DNA of 7,112 nucleotides from an uncultured Clostridia bacterium. GTDB lineage: Bacteria > Bacillota > Clostridia > UMGS1810. Under the pieces are notes generated by a model, which saw only the letters and a list, made by a program, of their open reading frames with translations, searched no databases and had not been told where the DNA came from. Position 1 is the stretch's first letter. Each line of letters starts with the position of its first letter. Position numbers and translations under genes: made by a program. Shown here one piece after another: positions 1 through 4,666 of the stretch. The stretch is taken from contig CAKSFP010000058.1 in the NCBI GenBank assembly GCA_934454585.1, positions 1 through 7,112 of the forward strand, in the 5' to 3' direction.

Positions 1-119
1 AAAATATTTAATTCGTTCTTATCAAAACTGTCAAGGCATTTCGCAAGAAAGTTCAGTTCATCGACATCGGCAAAATCGGTTACGAGCCATTTTAATGCGG
101 CATAGTTCGTTCCTACCAT
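1..119 (-). CDS. 5' part of an ArdA-like antirestriction protein (partial)
   Basis: An open frame runs from an ATG at 119 off the left edge of the window, giving 39 codons. Visible protein features are a hydrophobic start (ALKWLVTDF), then an acidic helix (DVDELNFLAKCLDSFDKNEL). This pattern, an acidic turn followed by ELNxLAxxLxxxxxxEL, resembles the repeated helical unit of ArdA-type antirestriction proteins found on conjugative elements of Clostridia; I judge this from memory of the family. No clear ribosome binding site precedes the ATG, and stop codons lie in the same frame just upstream. The true start may therefore be elsewhere, or the gene may be a 5'-truncated remnant. It points away from the tRNA terminator and is not part of the thyX/tmk operon. 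The protein-like composition is visible; the family call is inference. Confidence 0.4.
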   Translation of the reverse strand, partial: MVGTNYAALKWLVTDFADVDELNFLAKCLDSFDKNELNI

Positions 120-149
120 TGATTATGCTATTTAGTTTTTTATTCATAG

Positions 150-214
150 GTTCAAATCCGTTAAGATGAATCTTATATTCTTTGCTGTTTTTGCCTCTGT
201 CGCAGTTCAAATCC
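150..214. repeat. Short direct repeat GTTCAAATCC (two copies)
   Basis: The 10-mer GTTCAAATCC occurs at 150-159 and 205-214, 55 bp apart in the same orientation. It looks like a tRNA T-loop/T-stem segment, but neither copy sits in a foldable tRNA. I see no gene in 120-252. The copies could be recombination debris or chance in AT-rich DNA. Confidence 0.3.
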
Positions 215-252
215 TACAAAACAGAAGCATATATCTCTGAGAATCGAGTACG

Positions 253-283
253 AAAAAGGGTTTGCGGAAATCCCGCAAACCCT
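253..283 (-). terminator. Intrinsic terminator after tRNA-Arg
   Basis: A perfect 11-bp GC-rich stem pairs 257-267 with 273-283 around a 5-nt loop. Read on the minus strand it is followed by a T tract (257-253). It lies 48 nt beyond the 3' CCA of tRNA-Arg and would end the tagA-family/thyX/tmk/tRNA transcript. On the plus strand no T-run follows, so it is directional. Confidence 0.85.
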
Positions 284-331
284 CATCATTGCTGACCAAA
301 TCGACATTATATCTTTTTGGTTCGGCTTTCG

Positions 332-408
332 TGGTGCGCTTGACAGGAATCGAACCTGCGGCAACCCGGCGTCGGAGGCCGGTGCTCTATCCGCTGAGCT
401 ACAAGCGC
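332..408 (-). tRNA. tRNA-Arg (anticodon CCG)
   Basis: The minus strand folds as a complete 77-nt cloverleaf. The acceptor stem GCGCTTG/CAAGCGC is perfect, the D arm carries GCTC..GAGC, and the anticodon stem is CCGGC/GCCGG with loop CTCCGAC. The T arm carries TTCGATT, and the discriminator A is followed by an encoded CCA (334-332). The anticodon is CCG (bases 375-373), so it reads the arginine codon CGG. It starts 40 nt after the tmk stop codon. I find no good promoter in that gap, so it is probably processed from the upstream mRNA. A strong terminator follows at 253-283. tRNA 3' ends are common integration targets, and DNA just beyond this one carries an ArdA-like fragment. Confidence 0.97.
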
Positions 409-414
409 ATATCC

Positions 415-436
415 CGGTCCGTCATCCGACAGACCG
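415..436 (-). other. Hairpin between tmk and tRNA-Arg
   Basis: On the minus-strand transcript, 436-428 pairs with 423-415 as a 9-bp stem with one G-U pair and a GGAT tetraloop. It sits 6 nt upstream of the mature tRNA 5' end and 12 nt after the tmk stop. No T-run follows, so it is not a terminator. It could be a processing signal separating mRNA from tRNA, or could protect the tmk 3' end after RNase P cleavage. The structure is visible; the role is inferred. Confidence 0.5.
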
Positions 437-448
437 CGTTATAAAAAA

Positions 449-1126
449 TCATAAAATCTTTTTCGCATAATCCATAATCTCCGCCGAAATATCATCGGCT
501 GACCTCACCTTACCGTCGCGCACACAGCGGATGTGCGTCCATCCGTACTTTTCTGCAACCGCACAAGCATTATCGTAAGCATGGAACAGATAATCATCAT
601 TGCTCTCGTGAATATCCTTGACACGAGAATGGTCTATCTTGTTCTCACGGTCTTTCATGAGCTGCTTTGCGTACTCAACCGGCATATCGAGAAAAACCGT
701 CAAATCGGGTTTAGGCAAACCAAGCTTGACATATTCCAAATCATAGAGCCAATCGAGAAATTTATCTTTCTCCGACGGATCAGCTATCTTAGACGCCTGG
801 TGAACCATGTTCGAGGTGGTATACCTATCGGCAATCACCACTCCGGATTCAAATTTATCCCTCCACACACCGCGCACGGATGCAAACCTGTCTGCCGCAA
901 AGAGCACGGACGCCGCATATGCGCTCACGCTGTCGGGATTCTTGCCGAAGTCGCCGCGTAAATACATCTTGACCGCCGCGGACGATTCGCTGTCGTAATT
1001 AGGAAACTCCACCTGTGACACATCACAGCCGACCGACACAAGATGATCGTACAAAAGCCGCGACTGAGTCGCCTTGCCGCTGGAATCAACACCCTCTATG
1101 ACAATGAGCTTACTGTCTTTTTCCAT
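449..1126 (-). CDS. tmk: Thymidylate kinase (dTMP kinase)
   Basis: Cytoplasmic kinase that transfers a phosphate from ATP to dTMP, giving dTDP for DNA synthesis. The 225-residue protein has the family's usual length. It opens with the P-loop GVDSSGKATQ (residues 12-21), followed by the DRY motif in VIADRYTTSNM. Further on come the GLPKPDLTVFLDMP strand and an arginine/lysine-rich lid region with the DIHESNDDYL segment. The final P-loop position is Ala where Ser/Thr is usual. Two adjacent ATGs (1129 and 1126) are possible starts. GGGAG at 1138-1134 is 7 nt from the second and 4 nt from the first, so I chose the second; the first adds one Met. The first ATG overlaps the thyX stop by one base (TAATG), which implies translational coupling. 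Tmk uses the product of ThyX, so the neighbours are consecutive steps. Identification is firm; the exact start is slightly uncertain. Confidence 0.95.
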   Translation of the reverse strand: MEKDSKLIVIEGVDSSGKATQSRLLYDHLVSVGCDVSQVEFPNYDSESSAAVKMYLRGDFGKNPDSVSAYAASVLFAADRFASVRGVWRDKFESGVVIADRYTTSNMVHQASKIADPSEKDKFLDWLYDLEYVKLGLPKPDLTVFLDMPVEYAKQLMKDRENKIDHSRVKDIHESNDDYLFHAYDNACAVAEKYGWTHIRCVRDGKVRSADDISAEIMDYAKKIL

Positions 1127-1128
1127 CA

Positions 1129-1887
1129 TTATTCTCCCAAAAACAATTTTCGCTTTTCCGCCATTTTGCCGCAACTCATTGCTCCCTCGGGGCACTTGCC
1201 GCTCAAGCAGCTCGGTCCCGCATTCTTAAAGAGCGTCGGTGCGACATTCTTCACCAGAGAGAGCATCTCGCAGGCAAGAGCTCTTATCTCCCACTGCGCC
1301 CTCTCGCAACAGCGATGATGAAAAAAGTTCATCAAGCTTCTTGCGTTCATCGTAAGTATCATCTTCGTCTCACAGGCATTCGGCAAGACATATCTCGCGT
1401 CCTCTATCGCCTTTTTTTCGGCGGCGTTTTTTGCTTTTTTCTCATCCATGCCACCGGATATCATGGCGGCATAGTGCTTTGCAAAGAGTATGTCCGCAAG
1501 TTTGTTGTATGACGCGACATCGTCCGCCATGGCCCTGAGAAACTCCGCCTTTGCCTCGGGCACTTTTTCTATTTCGGGCGGCGTGATAAACTCAAACTTC
1601 CCCTCCTTGACATAGCGCTGAGATTTAACGCTGAAACTCGCTATGCGGTGGCGCGTTATCTGCGCAAGCAAACTGCGCGACACACCCTCTATGCCAAAGG
1701 TAAAAGTTACATGCTCTATAGGGCTTTCGTGACCCATGCTGACAAGCCGTGCAAGAAAATTCTGCGTCTTTTCCTCGTCCAGTCCGTCAAGTATTCCGTC
1801 AATGGCAGACGACGAATAACACAGTTTTGCCGCGGCGGCGATTATCTTTTCACAGTCGGGGTTGTATTGAAGCAATTCCACATTCAT
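1129..1887 (-). CDS. thyX: FAD-dependent thymidylate synthase ThyX
   Basis: Converts dUMP to dTMP using methylene-tetrahydrofolate as carbon donor and reduced FAD (electrons from NADPH) as reductant, without making dihydrofolate. The 252-residue protein has the ThyX signature RHRIASFSVKSQRY at residues 79-92, which contributes to the FAD/dUMP site. Also visible are the GHESPIEHVTFTF segment (52-64) and NARSLMNFFHHRCCERAQWEIR-type nucleotide-binding helices (about 181-201). The C-terminal tail GPSCLSGKCPEGAMSCGK has three cysteines (227, 232, 239). The start is ATG 1887, 9 nt after AAGGGGG (1903-1897); an in-frame TTG one codon upstream is a less likely alternative. The ATG shares its A with the stop of the upstream glycosyltransferase gene (TGATG), and the thyX stop overlaps the first tmk ATG. 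Having thyX next to tmk fits a dTTP-synthesis unit and suggests the organism may lack thyA. Confidence 0.97.
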   Translation of the reverse strand: MNVELLQYNPDCEKIIAAAAKLCYSSSAIDGILDGLDEEKTQNFLARLVSMGHESPIEHVTFTFGIEGVSRSLLAQITRHRIASFSVKSQRYVKEGKFEFITPPEIEKVPEAKAEFLRAMADDVASYNKLADILFAKHYAAMISGGMDEKKAKNAAEKKAIEDARYVLPNACETKMILTMNARSLMNFFHHRCCERAQWEIRALACEMLSLVKNVAPTLFKNAGPSCLSGKCPEGAMSCGKMAEKRKLFLGE

Positions 1888-2636
1888 CAATTTTTACCCC
1901 CTTGTTTATATTTTTTTCCGTGGAGAAGAACAGTGAACGCAAACTTGGGCAAATCCATCATTCTGCCTATCCTGGACGGATTTTTCTTAAGGCGGTAGAG
2001 CCACTCGATGTTGTGTTTTATGTAAAACTCGGGCGCGCGCTCCGCCGTGCCGGCTATGACATCAAGCGTGCCTCCGATTCCGAGGCAGACATTTACATCA
2101 AGCTCGCCTCTGTGGTCGTATATCCACTTTTCCTGTTTCGGCGCGCCCAGGCAGACAAAGAGCACATTCGGCTTCTTCTCGTTGATGTCGGCGATGATCT
2201 TCTTTTCCTTATCCGAATCGAAATATCCGTCGGCAGTGCCGACAACATTTATGCCATTGTAGCGTTCGGTGATAATCCGACCCGCCTTGTCCGCCACGCC
2301 CGGTTTGCTACCGAAAAGATAGAGTTTCATACCGCGCTCCGCCATTTTCTCCATAAGGCGGCAAGCGGTGTCGAACCCCGCGCAGCGCTCGTCTATTGCA
2401 TTGCCGACAATCTTTGACGCATACACAACACCTATGCCGTCTGCGGTGAGCAGCGACGCGGTGTTGAGCACATCGCGGAAATTCGGATCGCGATATGCCT
2501 GCATGAGGATTTCCGAATTCGGTGTGAACACATAATTGCACTTTGCACCGTCATCTATCATATTTATAATTTTGTCTGCGGCGGTTTCGATATTGCATTT
2601 GTCAATATTTACGCCAAGTATATTCACCTTGTCCAT
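1887..2636 (-). CDS. WecG/TagA/CpsF family (GT26) glycosyltransferase
   Basis: A 249-residue membrane-associated glycosyltransferase of the family that adds N-acetylmannosamine (TagA, wall teichoic acid) or its uronic acid form (WecG) to a polyprenyl-diphosphate-linked GlcNAc on the inner membrane face. Motifs in order are TPNSEI (38-43), ADGIGVV (65-71) and GAPKQEKWI (164-172). The ADGIGVV aspartate matches the proposed catalytic base of TagA. GIGGTLDVIAG (186-196) follows, then the basic C-terminal WLYRLKKNPSRIGR (212-225) that helps membrane attachment. The start is ATG 2636, 6 nt after GGAG (2646-2643); an in-frame TTG at 2648 overlaps that ribosome binding site and is rejected. It is the first gene of the operon, directly behind the promoter at 2678-2706. 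No other cell-wall polymer genes are in the window, so the exact donor sugar cannot be decided. Family certain, substrate open. Confidence 0.93.
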   Translation of the reverse strand: MDKVNILGVNIDKCNIETAADKIINMIDDGAKCNYVFTPNSEILMQAYRDPNFRDVLNTASLLTADGIGVVYASKIVGNAIDERCAGFDTACRLMEKMAERGMKLYLFGSKPGVADKAGRIITERYNGINVVGTADGYFDSDKEKKIIADINEKKPNVLFVCLGAPKQEKWIYDHRGELDVNVCLGIGGTLDVIAGTAERAPEFYIKHNIEWLYRLKKNPSRIGRMMDLPKFAFTVLLHGKKYKQGGKN

Positions 2637-2677
2637 TTCAGTCTCCAATGAAAATGTTTTTCAACTGCACTCACATC

Positions 2678-2706
2678 ATTCTATCACATTTTTTTCAGAA
2701 TGTAAA
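2678..2706 (-). promoter_or_regulatory. Promoter of the glycosyltransferase-thyX-tmk operon
   Basis: On the minus strand a -35 box TTTACA (2706-2701) and a -10 box TAGAAT (2683-2678) are separated by exactly 17 nt, with a TGA just before the -10 (extended -10 form). Predicted transcription start is near 2671, giving a leader of about 35 nt. It is divergent from the thiT promoter; the -35 boxes are 45 bp apart in AT-rich DNA. Confidence 0.8.
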
Positions 2707-2751
2707 GTTTTTATTTTGCGAAAATCAATCCCTCTAAAAAAACCGTCAAGG

Positions 2752-2780
2752 TTGACATCTGTCACATTCTGTGGTAAAAT
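2752..2780 (+). promoter_or_regulatory. Promoter of the thiT riboswitch transcript
   Basis: A perfect -35 TTGACA (2752-2757) and -10 TAAAAT (2775-2780) are separated by 17 nt, a strong sigma-A-type promoter. Transcription would start near 2787, directly before the TPP aptamer. The -35 is embedded in the inverted repeat TGACA-TC-TGTCA (2753-2764), which may or may not matter. Confidence 0.85.
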
Positions 2781-2788
2781 GTCATCAA

Positions 2789-2880
2789 GATAACAAGGGA
2801 GCTCGTAAGACGGGCTGAGAGGGCGATGACAATCGCCGACCGATTACCTGATTTGGATAATGCCAACGGAGGGAAATATC
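2789..2880 (+). promoter_or_regulatory. TPP riboswitch (THI element)
   Basis: The aptamer shows the conserved TPP-riboswitch core in order. P2 pairs AGCTCG (2800-2805) with CGGGCT (2811-2816), and its 3' side runs into the CTGAGA signature (2815-2820). P3 is GGCGAT/ATCGCC (2822-2827 with 2832-2837). GACCGATTACCTGATTTGGATAATGCC-like P4/P5 sequence follows (2838-2864), then the pyrophosphate-sensing CGGAGGGA (2867-2874). GATA (2789-2792) can pair with TATC (2877-2880) as a short P1, so the outer boundaries are approximate. It lies between the promoter and thiT, with a terminator at 2920-2946. Thiamine pyrophosphate binding should therefore switch off transcription of the thiamine transporter, the usual logic for this family. 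Confidence 0.97.
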
Positions 2881-2919
2881 GCACCGACACAGTGTGCCGG
2901 AAAACCTCAGCACCCGCAG

Positions 2920-2946
2920 CACGCCCGAACTCCGGGGGTGTTTTTT
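2920..2946 (+). terminator. Riboswitch-controlled intrinsic terminator
   Basis: The stem CAC-(G)-CCCG (2920-2927) pairs with CGGG-(G)-GTG (2933-2940) with one G-G mismatch and an AACTC loop, followed at once by six T (2941-2946). An alternative outer stem uses CACCC 2911-2915 with GGGTG 2936-2940. CCGGA (2897-2901) can pair with TCCGG (2931-2935), breaking the terminator, and is a candidate antiterminator. The position 40-65 nt after the aptamer fits the expression platform. Confidence 0.8.
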
Positions 2947-2986
2947 CTTGCCCGATTCCCGGAAAAGAAAAAGGAGAAAGAGAAAA

Positions 2987-3631
2987 ATGAAAACAAAAAA
3001 ACTTGTGGTATCGGCAATGATGATTGCTATAGCAACAGTGCTATCTCTGATTCAGCCGTTTCAGCTGCCGTTCGGCGGAGGAATAACCCTCGCGTCGATG
3101 ATGCCGATAGTCATCCTGGCATACATCTACGGCACAAAGTGGGGCCTGTTCTCGGCGTTTGTGTACAGCATAGTGCAGATGATAACCGGCATGAAAACCA
3201 TATCGGCATTCTTTTTGCCCGGCGATTCGCAAATGACTCTGTTTGCTGCACTCGGCGTATGCCTTGTGGACTACATACTGGCATACACAGTGCTCGGTCT
3301 CGGCGGCATATTCAAAGGAAAATTTCGCTCAAGCGGAGCGGAGGTGTGCCTTGGCGCACTGGTTGCACTCTTTGCGCGCTATCTCATGCACATCATTTCC
3401 GGTTCGATATTCTTCGGCGCATGGGCGGAATGGTTCTTCACACAGGAAGGATTCTATGCCATAGGCGAAAAGATCATGAACACATTCTCGGGCGGTGCGC
3501 TTGCGCTTGTGTACTCGGTGTTCTACAACGGACTGTACATGATTCCCGAGATAATAATAACCGCAATCGTTGCGCCGATAATATACAAGGCGCTTGAAAA
3601 GTCAGGAACAATTGACAAGGTTACTAAATAA
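2987..3631 (+). CDS. thiT: ThiT, thiamine-binding S component of an ECF transporter
   Basis: Integral membrane protein that binds thiamine from outside and delivers it with the shared energy-coupling module (EcfA/EcfA'/EcfT), which is not encoded here. The 214-residue protein has about six hydrophobic segments. Against the Lactococcus ThiT that I recall, the ligand residues appear kept: Tyr96 in VDYILAY, His135 in RYLMHIISG, Trp in GAWAEW (146/149), and Tyr176 and Asn181 in VYSVFYNG. The partner of Tyr96 is Asp95 where Lactococcus has Glu. The start ATG 2987 follows AAGGAG (2971-2976). Longer in-frame extensions reach into the riboswitch platform and are rejected. The TPP riboswitch upstream independently supports thiamine as substrate. 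The gene ends before a strong hairpin terminator at 3679-3735, so it is a monocistronic unit. Confidence 0.95.
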   Translation: MKTKKLVVSAMMIAIATVLSLIQPFQLPFGGGITLASMMPIVILAYIYGTKWGLFSAFVYSIVQMITGMKTISAFFLPGDSQMTLFAALGVCLVDYILAYTVLGLGGIFKGKFRSSGAEVCLGALVALFARYLMHIISGSIFFGAWAEWFFTQEGFYAIGEKIMNTFSGGALALVYSVFYNGLYMIPEIIITAIVAPIIYKALEKSGTIDKVTK

Positions 3632-3678
3632 CACCGGCAAGACGGCGAAAGCCGAAAAATAAGGAAATGGGTCATAGG

Positions 3679-3735
3679 ACTGCCGAATTTTTAATTTTTT
3701 ACTCATAAAAATTGAAAGTTCGGCAGTTTCTTTTT
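3679..3735 (+). terminator. Long-hairpin intrinsic terminator after thiT
   Basis: ACTGCCGAA (3679-3687) pairs perfectly with TTCGGCAGT (3719-3727), and pairing continues inward through an AT-rich stem (3688-3699 with 3707-3718, two G-U pairs) to a 7-nt loop, about 21 bp in all. T-rich TTTCTTTTT follows on the plus strand. A small CGGC-GAAA-GCCG tetraloop hairpin lies just upstream (3643-3654) with no T-run. Confidence 0.85.
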
Positions 3736-3737
3736 GC

Positions 3738-3766
3738 TTGCAAAATCAAACCGAGTGATGTATAAT
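3738..3766 (+). promoter_or_regulatory. Promoter of the esterase gene
   Basis: A perfect -10 TATAAT (3761-3766) sits 17 nt after TTGCAA (3738-3743), a 4/6 match to the -35 consensus. The start would be near 3773, giving a leader of about 20 nt. It begins right after the thiT terminator, so the esterase is a separate transcription unit. Confidence 0.75.
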
Positions 3767-3793
3767 ATACAAAAAAGCACAAAGGAGACAGCA

Positions 3794-4552
3794 ATGGCAT
3801 TTATAAACATTAAATTTGCATCCGAAGCACTCGGGATGCAGACCGACATCAATGTGATAGTCCCGCAGCGAAGCACAAACGGTGAAATAGGCATAGAAAA
3901 CCATGCCGGTGACGGCGCATATAAAACCCTGTATCTGTTGCACGGACTCAGCGACGACAACACCATATGGATGCGCCGAACATCTATTGAGCGCTACGCG
4001 GCAAGATACGGCATAGCTGTGGTCATGCCGAGCGCTGCAAAGAGTTTTTACACAGACATGAAACACGGTGACAAATACTACACCTTCATCTCAAGCGAGG
4101 TGCCGAATATTGCACGCGAATTTTTGCATCTGTCCGACAAGAGAGAGGACAATACAATAGCCGGACTCTCCATGGGCGGCTACGGCGCACTGAAAATTGC
4201 ATTGAGAAATCCCGAAAAATTCTGTGCGGCGGCCGGGCTTTCGTCTGTTGCAGATGTGAAACGGTTTGTCGAGAAGATGCCGGATATCGATGACGATATC
4301 TTTGGCAGAACGGTGACAGATGACGATGATCTGTTCGCCCTTGCCGAAAAATGCGATTTATCGCCGTCAAAACCACGAATATTCATGGGAGTCGGCAAGC
4401 AGGATTTTCTCTACAATGATAACATAAGACTGAGAGAAAAGTTTGAATCGCTCAGCTATGACTTCACCTACAGGGAATCGGAAGGTATACATTCATGGGA
4501 TTTTTGGGACGAATATATCCAATATGTACTCAAATGGATGTATGAAATATGA
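3794..4552 (+). CDS. Putative esterase, EstA/FrmB-type alpha/beta hydrolase
   Basis: A 252-residue protein of the putative-esterase family that includes S-formylglutathione hydrolase, tributyrin esterase EstA and CE1 acetyl/feruloyl esterases. The oxyanion-side motif LLHGLSDD is at 48-55 and the nucleophile elbow GLSMGG at 124-129 (Ser126). The likely acid is Asp204 in GKQDFLYND and the His is His233 in GIHSWDFWD, so the catalytic triad is complete. There is no signal peptide, so it should act in the cytoplasm on acyl esters, for example deacetylating imported oligosaccharides or detoxifying thioesters. The sequence alone does not decide between these. The start ATG 3794 follows AAAGGAG (3781-3787) with good spacing; an upstream in-frame ATG at 3734 lies ahead of the -10 box and is rejected. 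It has its own promoter and no recognised partner gene. Confidence 0.88.
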   Translation: MAFINIKFASEALGMQTDINVIVPQRSTNGEIGIENHAGDGAYKTLYLLHGLSDDNTIWMRRTSIERYAARYGIAVVMPSAAKSFYTDMKHGDKYYTFISSEVPNIAREFLHLSDKREDNTIAGLSMGGYGALKIALRNPEKFCAAAGLSSVADVKRFVEKMPDIDDDIFGRTVTDDDDLFALAEKCDLSPSKPRIFMGVGKQDFLYNDNIRLREKFESLSYDFTYRESEGIHSWDFWDEYIQYVLKWMYEI

Positions 4553-4601
4553 CAAACAGATTAAATTTATATATCATTGTGTTAAACCATAAGACAAAAT
4601 G

Positions 4602-4630
4602 TAGATTTAACCGCAAAACTGTGATAAAAT
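4602..4630 (+). promoter_or_regulatory. Possible promoter of the foldase gene
   Basis: A -10-like TAAAAT (4625-4630) lies 28 nt upstream of the first ATG of the foldase gene. The sequence 17 nt further up (TAGATT, 4602-4607) is a poor -35. The 4553-4601 stretch is AT-rich and shows no terminator after the esterase gene, so readthrough is also possible. Confidence 0.45.
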
Positions 4631-4666
4631 AAATGTAAATGAAAAACACGAAAGGATATGATGAAT

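Noticed and set aside
449..1195. Longer tmk start 23 codons upstream
   Set aside because: The extension lies inside the 3' end of thyX and lacks the family's N-terminus; the coupled ATG pair at 1129/1126 with GGGAG fits better.
1749..2417. 222-codon plus-strand frame opposite the glycosyltransferase gene and the thyX start
   Set aside because: It is antisense to two genes with unmistakable family motifs and has no ribosome binding site or family likeness.
2894..2986. N-terminal extension of thiT by 31 codons
   Set aside because: It runs through the riboswitch terminator, and ATG 2987 has a proper AAGGAG upstream.
2860..3597. 245-codon frame overlapping thiT in another frame
   Set aside because: Composition is arginine/histidine/cysteine rich and unlike a membrane or soluble family. 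It is an out-of-frame shadow of thiT and starts inside the TPP aptamer.
4581..4611. Inverted repeat GTTAAA/TTTAAC upstream of the foldase gene
   Set aside because: Six AT-rich base pairs with a 19-nt spacing are expected by chance in this stretch.
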